32,554 nucleotides of DNA from Microcoleus asticus IPMA8 (GCF_013179805.1 NZ_SRRZ01000086.1:1-32554); one strand, 5' to 3'. Positions 22,538 through 31,015 are shown, numbered from the stretch's first letter. Notes: a model not told the origin generated them from the letters alone. Made by a program: numbers and translations.

Positions 22538-24448
22538 ATGCTGCAAGAAAAAAGCACCGAAACAGCGCGGGTCAATGCTCGAAAAACAGATGTTTTTGAT
22601 GTTTTCAACTTCAAACATTATATGGGGCCAAACCCTTATTTAGGAACAGCGGCTTTAGTTTTCGATTTGGCGGTGACGGGCGCGAGCGAACCTTTGCCGA
22701 TCGCACATTACCATGAAATTATTAGCGATCGCTACCCGCAACTCCTGCAGGAAACTTTCTCAAACCACGCCGAACTGTTCGGCCGTACCGCTTCAGAAGT
22801 TGCAAAACTTGACATGGGTTTGCACTTCCAACACTGGAACGTCAAGCCGTTTTCTCAGTTTAACAGAATTAGCATAGAAGCAGTTCACGCCCGCAGCGCC
22901 AGAGCCGTAGTTTACGCTGTTTGGGATTGGTTTGAAGCCATCAATCAAAATCAAGATTTTCCCTTGGAATCACAAATAGACGCGCTGCAAAATATGTTCC
23001 GGCAGTCAGTTTACGGAGGCCCGACAGTTTATTCGTTAATGCGAGCGGCATCGCAAAAAGGCATTCCCGTATTTTATTTGTGGGATGAAGGATTGATGCA
23101 ATACGGGTACGGCAAAAAACTCGTGCGCGGCTCTGCAACTACTTTTGACTCTGACAGCCACTTAGACTCAGATTTTACCACCCGCAAAGACGATTGTAAA
23201 GCTTTTCTCGCTACATTAGGATTTCCTGTTCCCAAAGGCGATATCGTCTCCACAGAAAGCGGATCTCTGGCAGTTGCTAAAGACATTGGTTACCCAGTTG
23301 CTGTCAAACCAGTAGTCGGTCATAAAGGAATTGGCGTCACAGCAGATATCCGAGATGCTGAGGAATTGCAGGCCGCTTTTAAAAGAGCTGTTAAGGCAAT
23401 TCCCGAAACAGAATCGGTGCGAGTAATTGTGGAAAATAGCATCAAAGGATCGGATTTTAGGCTGTTGTGCGTTGACGGCAAATTTGTTTCGGCAACTGAA
23501 CGCCGGCCCGCTTGGGTAACAGGGGACGGCGACTCAACAATTCGCGAATTGATCCGCCGTGAAAACCGCAAATCCCAACGTTTGGATACGCCAACTTCGG
23601 CCCTGAGCAAAATTCAGTCCGACGAATCGATGGAAATGTATCTGGCAGAACAAGGGCTGTCATTGGATAGTGTCCTAGAGGGCGATCGCACTGTATCTCT
23701 GCGCAAAGTCGCCAATCTTTCCGCAGGCGGCGTCAGCATCGACGCTACCCAAACTATTCACCCGGATAACATTGTTTTGGCTCAAGATATCGCCCTACAT
23801 TTTCGGTTAACTTGTTTGGGGGTGGATGTGGTAACAGAAACTCTCGCCAAATCTTGGAAAACAGGCAATTTTGGGATTCTCGAAATCAATGCCGCGCCGG
23901 GAATTTTTATGCACCTCAACCCGGCTGTAGGCGAAGGGGTTGATGTGCCTTCCCATATTATCGAAACTTTCTTTGACTCGGGAAAATCAGCCAGAGTTCC
24001 GATTATTACTTTCAACAAAATTTCGGTGCAAGAACTGCAAGAAACAATCGACCACATTTTGTTGCAGCATCCCGATTGGACGATCGGTGCTGTTTGCCGC
24101 GGTGGACTTTTTGTCAACCGTTCTGAAAAAGTTTTGCATAAGAATTACAATCTTAATGTGCAAAGTTTGCTGCGGAATCCCAAGCTCGATTTGTTAATTG
24201 CTGAATATCCCGGAAATATTTTGGAAGCGGACGGAATGTTTTATCAAGGGAGCAATATGGTGGTGCTGGACAATCCGGGGGAAACTGAGATGATGTTGAG
24301 CAGAGAAAGCACTGATGACGATACTGTTGTGGTGAGGGAAGAAAATAGTATTTCTATTCGCCGCCAGGGGTTGATCGAACAGTATACCCTGGGAGATGGG
24401 GAACCGTTTACACGGGTTTATTTGAAGGAAATAGGGACTATTTTGTAA
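22538..24448 (+). CDS. cphA2: Cyanophycin synthetase-like protein, CphA2 type (no active Mur ligase site)
   Basis: A 636-residue protein, against about 870-900 for CphA1. The N-domain (about 1-215) has FNFKHYMGPNPYLGTAALVFDLA. An ATP-grasp domain (about 218-475) has KPVVGHKGIGV (257-267), VIVENSIKGSDFRLL (from 297) and the metal-binding end ILEINAAPG (447-455). In CphA1 a Mur-ligase domain with a GTNGKTTT P-loop would follow RxPI at about 487; here it reads ARVPIITFNKIS, with the P-loop gone and only a 150-residue remnant. This is the pattern reported for CphA2, which polymerises beta-Asp-Arg dipeptides instead of adding Asp and Arg separately. AAGGAGG lies 7 nt before the ATG, and an NtcA-type promoter precedes it. 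It is divergent from cphB. Confidence 0.93.
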   Translation: MLQEKSTETARVNARKTDVFDVFNFKHYMGPNPYLGTAALVFDLAVTGASEPLPIAHYHEIISDRYPQLLQETFSNHAELFGRTASEVAKLDMGLHFQHWNVKPFSQFNRISIEAVHARSARAVVYAVWDWFEAINQNQDFPLESQIDALQNMFRQSVYGGPTVYSLMRAASQKGIPVFYLWDEGLMQYGYGKKLVRGSATTFDSDSHLDSDFTTRKDDCKAFLATLGFPVPKGDIVSTESGSLAVAKDIGYPVAVKPVVGHKGIGVTADIRDAEELQAAFKRAVKAIPETESVRVIVENSIKGSDFRLLCVDGKFVSATERRPAWVTGDGDSTIRELIRRENRKSQRLDTPTSALSKIQSDESMEMYLAEQGLSLDSVLEGDRTVSLRKVANLSAGGVSIDATQTIHPDNIVLAQDIALHFRLTCLGVDVVTETLAKSWKTGNFGILEINAAPGIFMHLNPAVGEGVDVPSHIIETFFDSGKSARVPIITFNKISVQELQETIDHILLQHPDWTIGAVCRGGLFVNRSEKVLHKNYNLNVQSLLRNPKLDLLIAEYPGNILEADGMFYQGSNMVVLDNPGETEMMLSRESTDDDTVVVREENSISIRRQGLIEQYTLGDGEPFTRVYLKEIGTIL

Positions 24449-24473
24449 CCTGTTCGACATTTAAGTTGGCTTT

Positions 24474-24502
24474 GTGGGGCGGGTTTTGAGTACCCGCCCC
24501 AC
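24474..24502 (+). terminator. GC-rich hairpin downstream of cphA2
   Basis: GTGGGGCGGGT-TTTGAGT-ACCCGCCCCAC is a perfect 11-bp stem with a 7-nt loop, 25 nt after the cphA2 stop. A T5 run lies about 10 nt further. It is probably a terminator, although similar GTGGGGCGGGT palindromes are common dispersed repeats in such genomes. Confidence 0.7.
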
Positions 24503-24626
24503 CAGATAAAGGCTTTTTCTCGTTCCCGGGTGCTTCCGGGGAAGGAAATTGGGGATCCCCCAGATTTGAACTCGCTTCGTTTCACTTAGTTACAATGGGT
24601 GGCAATTCCTCAGTGGATTCACTATT

Positions 24627-24708
24627 CCTAAGAAACCGGGTTTCTTGCCAGATTTCTCGTTACCACACCAATATTTTCGTAGAAATTGGGTTTCCTAGGG
24701 TAAGCCCT
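24627..24708. repeat. Degenerate foldback repeat, same family as 21834-21948
   Basis: CCTAAGAAACCGGGTTTCT (24627-24645) and AGAAATTGGGTTTCCTAGG (24681-24699) are inverted at 15 of 19 positions. The right end AGGGTAAGCCCT (24697-24708) resembles the AGCGTAAGTCCT end of the 21834 element at 10 of 12 positions. The left terminal repeat is not recognisable. Confidence 0.5.
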
Positions 24709-24823
24709 ATTCCTGCGATCGTAAGTTTTTAGAGAATGTATTTTATGGGCGGTCTCTTGTGTTATCAAGGAATTTCACAAGTCTTTAAACTAATTGCACT
24801 CAGGTGGCAGAAGGTGTGGAAAT

Positions 24824-26866
24824 ATGAATGTTGGCAGCAATTGGTTTAATTCGCTGGCGGAAAGTTTAGTGTCGCACCGTCGCTACATTCCAGCAGCGCT
24901 GACTCTTTGGATAGGTACGAGCTTGTCATTGGCAGCCACTGCCCTTGTGTGGCATTCGGAAAACCAACGAATGCAAGTTCAATTTCACGAGCAAGCCGAT
25001 CGCCTGAATGTGACTTTGCAGCAAAGCATCAATCACAATTTAGAAGTTCTTTACTCACTTCAAGCATTCTACAACGCATCTACTGAAGTTAGCAGACAAG
25101 ATTTTAAGCAATTCGTTCAACCTGCACTTTCCCGACATTCTGCCATCTATTCTGTTAACTGGAGTGTGCGCGTGCCTGCTGCCCAAAAAGCAGCTTACGA
25201 AGCCGCAATTCGAGCGGAAGGTTTTCCGGCATTTCAAATTTACGAGCGAACTCGTGACCAAAAGCCGATCGAAGCAAAAGTGCGATCGGAATACTTTCCA
25301 ATTATTTACAGAGAAGCACTAGAAGAAGATAACAAAGCGATCGGTTTTGATGTTGCCTCCAGCCCCGATCGCAAAGCAGCTTTAGAGAAGTCGGTGAATA
25401 CCGGAAAAATAGCGGCTTCCGCGCGGATTACATTAGTCACCAACAATCAACCGGGATTGCAAGTATTTCTGCCAGTACCCCGTCGCACAACTTCTCTAGA
25501 TAAATCGGTCAAGAACCGCGAAAATCTCATGGGAGTTATTGCGGGTCTGTTTCAGATCACCCATATGGTCGATTTCTCTTTAGAATCCCTAAATTTAGAC
25601 AGCATTAATTTTTACCTATACGACAACTCGGCTACAGGGAAAGAACGCTTTCTGGTGCGCTACGACTCACAAGCTAAGCAGTTGATAGATAACCCAAAAC
25701 TAGAAAAGCCAGAGTTAACTGATGTTCGGGGGGAAATCTGTCAAAATCCTAGTGCTTGCACTCGCTTATTGAACGTAGCAGACCGCCAGTGGATGCTGCT
25801 AGTTTTGCCCGGGAATGGGTACAACGGTCTGAGGACGCATCAGGGTTCGCTGGCTATTTGTGCGATCGGGCTATTGATGGCTGGCAGCTTGACGATTTAC
25901 CTGTCGATGTCTCTAGAACGTACCGCCAAAGTAGAACAGCAAGTGTACGATCGCACAATTCAACTAAAAGAGCGCACCGCTGAACTAGAAACAGCACTAA
26001 AAAAGCAGGAAACTCAATTTAAACTAATCCAAACTGAAAAAATGTCCAGCTTGGGGCAGTTGGTGGCTGGAGTTGCCCACGAAATTAACAATCCTGTCAA
26101 CTTCATCTCTGGGAACCTGATCCATACAGGCGAATATACTCGAAACTTGCTGGAACTTGTGGAAATATACCAGCAGCAATATCCGAACCCAACGCCAGAA
26201 GTGCAAGACAAACAAAAAGATATCGAATTGGAGTTTATCATTGAAGACTTACCTAAAATCCTAAAATCTATGAATTTGGGAGCTGAACGCATCCGGCAGA
26301 TCGTGCTTTCTATGCGGAATTTTTCGCGCTTGGATGAAGCTGAAATGAAGTCTGTTGACATTCACGAAGGTATTGACAGCACCTTGATGATTTTGGAGAG
26401 TCGGCTGAAACCCCAAGCTGATTTTCCGGGCATTCAAGTCATCAAAGAATACGGAAATTTGCCCTTAGTGGAGTGTTTTGCGGGACAATTAAATCAGGTA
26501 TTTATGAATATTTTGATAAATGCTATTGATGTTTTATATGACGCACAAAATCAAAAAAAGCTGCTCGGGCAAAGCTTCTCAAATTCGCCGTTTTTACCTA
26601 CAATTCGGATTCGCACTGAACTTTTAAATTCTAATTGTGTATGCGTGCGAATCTCTGACAATGGAACGGGCATGACGGAGAATGTCAAAAAACGTTTGTT
26701 TGAGCCGTTTTTCACTACCAAGCCTGTAGGCAAAGGTACTGGCTTGGGATTGTCGCTCGGCTATCAAATAGTGGACAAACATCAAGGTTCGCTCAGGTGC
26801 GTATCGGCTCCGGGAGAGGGAACTGAATTCTCGATTGAGGTGCCGGTGCGGCAACAGTCCCAGTAA
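24824..26866 (+). CDS. CHASE-domain membrane sensor histidine kinase
   Basis: A 680-residue kinase from the ATG at 24824 (MNVGSNWFN); the frame is open from a TTG at 24794 but that start is less likely. TM1 (about 21-42) and TM2 (about 343-362) flank an extracytoplasmic CHASE domain (about 70-260; FYNASTEVSRQDFKQFV near its start). A coiled coil (about 365-405) leads to HisKA with His419 in VAGVAHEINNPVNF and a HATPase with N box NILINAIDV, DNGTGM and GTGLGLSLG. CHASE domains sense small ligands in the periplasm; the ligand here is unknown. The kinase core is closely related to that of the receiver-kinase at 2053. No response regulator is adjacent, so it is an orphan kinase by position. Confidence 0.93.
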   Translation: MNVGSNWFNSLAESLVSHRRYIPAALTLWIGTSLSLAATALVWHSENQRMQVQFHEQADRLNVTLQQSINHNLEVLYSLQAFYNASTEVSRQDFKQFVQPALSRHSAIYSVNWSVRVPAAQKAAYEAAIRAEGFPAFQIYERTRDQKPIEAKVRSEYFPIIYREALEEDNKAIGFDVASSPDRKAALEKSVNTGKIAASARITLVTNNQPGLQVFLPVPRRTTSLDKSVKNRENLMGVIAGLFQITHMVDFSLESLNLDSINFYLYDNSATGKERFLVRYDSQAKQLIDNPKLEKPELTDVRGEICQNPSACTRLLNVADRQWMLLVLPGNGYNGLRTHQGSLAICAIGLLMAGSLTIYLSMSLERTAKVEQQVYDRTIQLKERTAELETALKKQETQFKLIQTEKMSSLGQLVAGVAHEINNPVNFISGNLIHTGEYTRNLLELVEIYQQQYPNPTPEVQDKQKDIELEFIIEDLPKILKSMNLGAERIRQIVLSMRNFSRLDEAEMKSVDIHEGIDSTLMILESRLKPQADFPGIQVIKEYGNLPLVECFAGQLNQVFMNILINAIDVLYDAQNQKKLLGQSFSNSPFLPTIRIRTELLNSNCVCVRISDNGTGMTENVKKRLFEPFFTTKPVGKGTGLGLSLGYQIVDKHQGSLRCVSAPGEGTEFSIEVPVRQQSQ

Positions 26867-27220
26867 TCTGTTTATAAGGTTTCACCTGCGGTAGGTGTTA
26901 GTTGAAATTAGCGGGAGAAATCTCGCTTATAGCTGAGTCTAGCCTCGCTCCCCCTGGCATCTCTCTTTCTAATGGGAACGCAAGAGTGTCGCCGTTCTCT
27001 CTGTTTTTTATTTCTTTAGGAAAGGTGCGAACCATACTTGGGAAAGGTGCGGATTGCGCACCCAACAGTTAACAGCTAACAGTCAACAGTTAACAGTTAG
27101 AGTTATTGGCAAGTGCGTGCTAATTTCGAGTCAAATCTTGCGCAAAACAAATATCTTGGGTTTTACTCACCGCGACAATTTATAATTGTAGCAATGCCAG
27201 ATTACCAATTATTAATTACG
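26867..27220. other. Intergenic gap with AACAGTT heptamer array
   Basis: These 354 nt contain no gene except an unlikely N-terminal extension of the next CDS. A tandem repeat (27064-27098) and the nearby GGAAAGGTGCG duplication (about 27019 and 27042) are the only structures seen. Confidence 0.4.
27064..27098. repeat. AACAGTT heptamer repeat, five units
   Basis: AACAGTT, AACAGCT, AACAGTC, AACAGTT, AACAGTT follow one another without gaps. The same heptamer forms both arms of the inverted repeat at 17252-17299. Confidence 0.9.
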
Positions 27221-27847
27221 ATGTCTTTACAATTTATTAGCATTCCGCCAAAAACCGATCGCAAACCTGTCGCTGTGATTGTCGCTTTGCACGGATGGGG
27301 TGCTAATGCTCGGGATTTGACTTCCTTAGCACCGGCTTTCAATTTACCGGATTATCAGTTTGTGTTTCCCGACGCCCCCTTTCCCCATCCCCAGGCAATG
27401 GGCGGCAAAGCGTGGTATGACCTTCAAGGTAAAGACGCTCAGGGATTGGTAAAAAGCCGGCAATTGCTGAGGGAATTATTGCTGTCTTTGGAAAGCAGCA
27501 CGGGCGTGCCTTTGTCTCGCACTATTTTAGGCGGTTTTTCTCAAGGGGGAGCGATGACTCTAGATGTGGGATTGACTTTGCCTGTAGCCGGTTTAATTTG
27601 TCTGAGCGGTTATTTACACCCGTCGATTTCGCCAGTTGCTGGGAGTGCTTTGCCACCTGTTTTAATCGTGCACGGTACTCAAGATACTATTGTGCCCGTT
27701 AGTGCTGCTGTGCGATCGCGCGACAGTTTGACTGCTTGGGGAACTGCGGTGCAGTATCGAGAATTTATCATGGGACACGAGATTCTGCCCGAAGTTATAG
27801 ATGTAATGCGAAGTTTTGTTGTAGAAACTGTGTCGAAATCAGATTAA
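27221..27847 (+). CDS. Carboxylesterase/phospholipase family alpha/beta hydrolase
   Basis: A 208-residue alpha/beta hydrolase. It has LHGWGAN at 23-29 (oxyanion loop), nucleophile Ser107 in GGFSQGG, Asp155 in HGTQDTIVP and His186 in MGHEI, so the triad is complete. It belongs to the PF02230-type carboxylesterase/acyl-protein thioesterase group, cytoplasmic enzymes that hydrolyse short esters; the substrate is unknown. I choose the ATG at 27221 (MSLQFISIPPK) because it matches the usual start of cyanobacterial homologues. In-frame ATG at 27194 and GTG at 27113 would add 9 and 36 residues of unconserved sequence. It lies 46 nt before the DUF2555 gene on the same strand, possibly co-transcribed. 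Confidence 0.88.
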   Translation: MSLQFISIPPKTDRKPVAVIVALHGWGANARDLTSLAPAFNLPDYQFVFPDAPFPHPQAMGGKAWYDLQGKDAQGLVKSRQLLRELLLSLESSTGVPLSRTILGGFSQGGAMTLDVGLTLPVAGLICLSGYLHPSISPVAGSALPPVLIVHGTQDTIVPVSAAVRSRDSLTAWGTAVQYREFIMGHEILPEVIDVMRSFVVETVSKSD

Positions 27848-27892
27848 AGGCTTAGGATATAGTATGGCGGAAGTCTCGGGCAGGGGAAAAAA

Positions 27893-28105
27893 ATGAAAAC
27901 TTTAACCAAAGCATCGCGCGATATTGCTGTACTTACTTCTCAGGACGTGGCAGAATTGGCTGTCCGTTTGGAAGTGGACGATTATACAGATCCTTTTGAG
28001 GGATTGAATGATTGGCATTTGTTGCGATCGCTTGCCTTTCAGCGGCCGGAGATGGTTGAACCTTATCTCCACCTTCTGGATATGGAAGCCTACGACGAAG
28101 CATAG
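27893..28105 (+). CDS. DUF2555 family small cyanobacterial protein
   Basis: A 70-residue acidic protein with the conserved DDYTDPFEGLNDWHLLRSLAF pattern in its middle and PYLHLLDMEAYDEA at the end, typical of DUF2555, a family confined to cyanobacteria and some plastid-bearing relatives. Its function is unknown. The ATG follows GGGGAAAAAA, a weak ribosome site. It precedes coaBC on the same strand; I believe this adjacency recurs in other cyanobacteria, but this is from memory. The 255-nt gap to coaBC makes read-through possible but unproven. Confidence 0.88.
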   Translation: MKTLTKASRDIAVLTSQDVAELAVRLEVDDYTDPFEGLNDWHLLRSLAFQRPEMVEPYLHLLDMEAYDEA

Positions 28106-28319
28106 CCTAAAAAATCTAGCTTAAAAATTTCGACGGAATTGAGGAAGAAGTTAGCAGCATATTTTGTTGTGAATTGAACAGATGAGTTATGGATTTTTGT
28201 CTATTTTCATCTTAATTTCTTTCTTGATTCTTTTTTATGAAAAAATGACACCATTTTCAAAAAAAAATGTGAATGTAGGCCAGCTATCAACCCTGGTATT
28301 CATCAGTCATTCCCAATTT

Positions 28320-28346
28320 AAAATCTAAAATCTAAAATCTAAAATC
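28320..28346. repeat. AAAATCT heptamer repeat before coaBC
   Basis: Three complete AAAATCT units and a partial fourth end 14 nt before the coaBC ATG. The same heptamer makes the arms of the inverted repeat at 6690-6874. Its position covers the expected ribosome-binding region. Confidence 0.85.
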
Positions 28347-28360
28347 AAAAATGGTATGAC

Positions 28361-29560
28361 ATGAAAGGCAGACGAATTTTAATCGGCGTTAGCGGCGGAA
28401 TTGCGGCTTACAAAGTTTGCGAAGTAGTTTCAACTTTAGCGAAAGCTGGAGCTGAAGTTAAAGCTATTCTTACTGATGCGGCCGCGGAGTTTGTAACGCC
28501 TTTGACTTTTGCTACTCTTTGCCGCCATCCTGCTTTTACTGACAAAGATTTTTGGCAAGCAAGTCACGGGCGCCCCCTGCACATTCAACTGGGAGAATGG
28601 GCGGAAGTTTTTGTTATTGCTCCCCTGACAGCTAATACTTTGGCTAAGTTGGCGGGGGGTTTTGCTGATAATTTGCTGACTAATACTGTCTTAGCTTCTA
28701 CTTGCCCAATTTTGCTGGCACCGGCGATGAATACGGATATGTGGGAACAGCCGGCGGTGCAGCGGAATTGGCGGGAAGTGTTGACTTATCGGCGCTATCA
28801 TGCTGCGAATCCGGGGGCGGGAATGCTGGCGTGCGATCGCGCGGGTGTCGGCAGGATGGCAGAACCTGGTGAGATTTTGCCTCATATTGAATCGCTGTTG
28901 TATGCGAAGGGCGATCGAGATTTAGCGGGGCTTCGGGTGTTGATCGGTGCGGGAGGAACGCGGGAACACCTCGATCCGGTGCGGTTTATCGGCAATCCTT
29001 CCAGCGGCAAAATGGGCATAGCTTTGGCGCAAGCTGCACAGCACCGCGGCGCGACAGTGACGCTGGTACACAGTATAACTGGCGAATTGCCGCTCTCAGG
29101 TGTGCGGGCGATCGCAGTTGCGAGTGCAGAAGAAATGTGGCAGGCGATGCTGCAATGCTTTCACGATGCGGATTTGACGGTGATGGCGGCGGCGGTAGCG
29201 GATGTGAAGCCGGCTGAGTACAGCAGTGAAAAATTGCCGAAGCGATCGCTCCCTAATTGTTTGCCTTTGACACCGGTAGCGGATATTGTGGCAGAGTTGG
29301 GAAAATTGAAACAGCCGCACCAAAAATTAATCGGGTTTGCAGCACAAACTGGAGATATTGTCAAGCCAGCTTTGGAGAAATTGCGGGCAAAGAAACTGGA
29401 TGTAATTGCCGCAAACCCGATCGATCGAATAGGTGCAGGTTTCGGCAGCAATACCAATCAAGCAATATTAATTAATGCCGCCGGCAAGCAAGTAGAAATC
29501 GCACCTTGCAGCAAGCTAGAAATGGCTCACCGATTGTTTGATTTTGTGAGGGAAGGGTAA
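28361..29560 (+). CDS. coaBC: Bifunctional phosphopantothenoylcysteine decarboxylase/phosphopantothenate-cysteine ligase
   Basis: It couples 4'-phosphopantothenate to cysteine (CoaB, C-terminal) and decarboxylates the product (CoaC, N-terminal, FMN) in coenzyme A synthesis. The 399-residue length is typical of the fused enzyme. The CoaC part has GVSGGIAAYK at the start, His74, the substrate-recognition motif PAMNTDMW with Asn124, and Cys158 in GMLACDRAGVGRMAEP. The CoaB part has AGGTREHLDPVRFIGNPSSGKMG (about 197-219) and VMAAAVADVKP (about 274-284). All key residues are present. The ATG at 28361 has no clear Shine-Dalgarno sequence; an AAAATCT repeat lies just before it. It is convergent with the toxin-antitoxin pair, 16 nt away. 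Confidence 0.97.
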   Translation: MKGRRILIGVSGGIAAYKVCEVVSTLAKAGAEVKAILTDAAAEFVTPLTFATLCRHPAFTDKDFWQASHGRPLHIQLGEWAEVFVIAPLTANTLAKLAGGFADNLLTNTVLASTCPILLAPAMNTDMWEQPAVQRNWREVLTYRRYHAANPGAGMLACDRAGVGRMAEPGEILPHIESLLYAKGDRDLAGLRVLIGAGGTREHLDPVRFIGNPSSGKMGIALAQAAQHRGATVTLVHSITGELPLSGVRAIAVASAEEMWQAMLQCFHDADLTVMAAAVADVKPAEYSSEKLPKRSLPNCLPLTPVADIVAELGKLKQPHQKLIGFAAQTGDIVKPALEKLRAKKLDVIAANPIDRIGAGFGSNTNQAILINAAGKQVEIAPCSKLEMAHRLFDFVREG

Positions 29561-29576
29561 GGGCGCGATTTACTCA

Positions 29577-29972
29577 TTAACTGGGATTAATTACTACTGG
29601 TTCGGGCGATAATTCTGATTCCCCAAAATCCGTTGATTCCGAGTCAGCGGGCAATTCAGTATCTGCGACAGTAATTTCTAGTTTAAATCCTAATGCTTCG
29701 AGCAGTGCTACCAAACTGTAAATTTCCGAACCGCCGCTTTCAGTCAGCATCTTGTCAAGCTTTTCCCATTGAAGTTGAGCTGACTCTGATAAATTGTTGA
29801 ACTTTAGCCGAGAATCTACAACGTCTTTGAGTACCATTTGGAGCAATTTAGGTTCATCGCTGGCTTCTGTCAATGTCACCTCGATATAACCTGCTGCTTC
29901 TTGGGCATTTCTCAGAGATTCGATCAGAAATTCTTGGTAGCTCCTACTCGTTGGTGCTTTCACGTCTTTCAT
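29577..29972 (-). CDS. Antitoxin of a RelE/HigB-type toxin-antitoxin pair (HI1420-like)
   Basis: A 131-residue protein starting MKDVKAPTSRSYQEFLIESL. The pattern YQEFLIESLRNAQEAAGYIEVTL, then LQMVLKDVV and, after a Gly-Gly-Ser turn, YSLVALLEALGFKLEITV fits probable addiction-module antidote proteins of the HI1420/TIGR02684 kind, which have a HTH fold. The C-terminus (Asp/Glu/Ser/Pro-rich, about 105-131) is disordered. It follows its toxin on the minus strand and overlaps it by 29 nt, so the order is toxin-antitoxin. The antitoxin should neutralise the toxin and repress the operon. In-frame TTG/ATG starts upstream (30032) lie inside the toxin gene and are unlikely. Confidence 0.85.
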   Translation of the reverse strand: MKDVKAPTSRSYQEFLIESLRNAQEAAGYIEVTLTEASDEPKLLQMVLKDVVDSRLKFNNLSESAQLQWEKLDKMLTESGGSEIYSLVALLEALGFKLEITVADTELPADSESTDFGESELSPEPVVINPS

Positions 29973-30288
29973 AGTCTCTCCAATATTGAATAGCTTTGCC
30001 AATATCTCGCTCTTGAGTGCTCTTATCTCCACCTATTAGCAGAAGTACAATTGTCAGCCCGACTTGTCCAAAGTAAAGCCGATATCCAGGGCCAAAGTCA
30101 ATTTTGAGTTCAAAAACTCCTTCTCCGACGGACTTACAATCTCCTAGATTACCAGTCATGACTCGCTTAAGCCTTAACCGAATCTTATTTTTGCCTGTGG
30201 TATCCCGGAGCGAGTTATACCAATCTTCAAAAGGATTTGTCCCATCTGCTCTCAGGTAGTTGCGAATTTCCCTGGGTTGTACTTCCAT
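29944..30288 (-). CDS. RelE/HigB-family toxin
   Basis: A 114-residue protein from the ATG at 30288 (MEVQPREIRNYL); an upstream frame start at 30312 adds 8 residues. It fits the Gp49/HigB-like addiction-module killer family: NPFEDWYNSL near the start, a basic RLRLKRVMTGNLGDCK segment, VFELKIDFGPGYRLYFGQ, and LLLIGGDKSTQERDIGKAIQYWRDY at the end. Members are mRNA-cleaving or translation-blocking toxins of about 100 residues. It is followed by, and overlaps, the antitoxin gene. The residues usually needed for activity (the basic patch, the GYR core and the KxxQ..DI helix) are present, so it looks intact. It neighbours a broken GmrSD-like gene and a transposase, i.e. an accessory region. Confidence 0.9.
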   Translation of the reverse strand: MEVQPREIRNYLRADGTNPFEDWYNSLRDTTGKNKIRLRLKRVMTGNLGDCKSVGEGVFELKIDFGPGYRLYFGQVGLTIVLLLIGGDKSTQERDIGKAIQYWRDYERRESTNE

Positions 30289-30439
30289 GATTTTATCGTA
30301 CTTGATTAACAATTTCTATCGTAAGTGCGATCGACAGTGCATTAAGTAGGCAAATCATACTTAAGACAGAGGCATTCGAGCGACAAAATAGTAAACCTTG
30401 TTTGAGGAAACAAAGTTTAAATCAAACAGGGCCTTGTGA

Positions 30440-30913
30440 ATGAATTTTAAATCGATCGCAAAAACCAATCTACTATTCGGCAGCCTGATAATTAGCCTCG
30501 GATTGCAAGCACTTCCAGCAGCAGCGCAATCAGTCACCGACGCGCAAGTTTCCGCCCTTGTAGAAGCGCTGCGACAAGTCGCCCCGCCACAAGCCGCAAA
30601 TGACGGAATGTACAGTCAGTGGCAAGTTTTACCGAACAATATTTCCCGCTGGGCCAAATTCTGTACCAAACAAGATTTAACACCCCAACAATTTGAGGCC
30701 GACGCGACAAAAGCCAAATCAATTGTTACCTGTATCGTGGGCGATTTGCTGCGCGACGAATACAAAGCTAGCAGCAACAATGAATTAACCGCAGTACGCC
30801 GCGCCGCTTGCTGGTGGATGACAGGGGACTCCGCAGCTTGTAAAAGTGGGGCAACAGCTACTTATGCCGATAAAGTTATCAGCGTTTACCAGCAGCAGCG
30901 ACCTAAAAAGTAA
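30440..30913 (+). CDS. Secreted small hypothetical protein with four cysteines
   Basis: A 157-residue protein. A Sec signal peptide is clear: basic start (MNFKSIAK), hydrophobic core (LLFGSLIISLGLQ) and AAA before Gln30 as a type I cleavage site. The mature part is helical and has four Cys (KFCTK, VTCIV, AACWW, AACKS), enough for two disulfides. WWMTGDSAAC is a distinctive stretch. I recognise it only as a type of cyanobacterial periplasmic hypothetical protein. ATG start at 30440. It is divergent from the toxin gene, about 150 nt apart, and convergent with the broken DUF262 gene. A C-terminal helix QQQRPKK ends it. Confidence 0.75.
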   Translation: MNFKSIAKTNLLFGSLIISLGLQALPAAAQSVTDAQVSALVEALRQVAPPQAANDGMYSQWQVLPNNISRWAKFCTKQDLTPQQFEADATKAKSIVTCIVGDLLRDEYKASSNNELTAVRRAACWWMTGDSAACKSGATATYADKVISVYQQQRPKK

Positions 30914-31015
30914 AGTTTGTGCAGGCGGAATTTAGATTTTTTTGACTGCAGATGGACGCAGATGGTTTTGTGCTGATGGACAGATAAGAGCGATTTGATA
31001 TCAAATTCAATTATC

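Noticed and set aside
27113..27220. 36-residue N-terminal extension of the carboxylesterase
   Set aside because: Non-ATG start, unconserved sequence; MSLQFISIPPK matches the family start.
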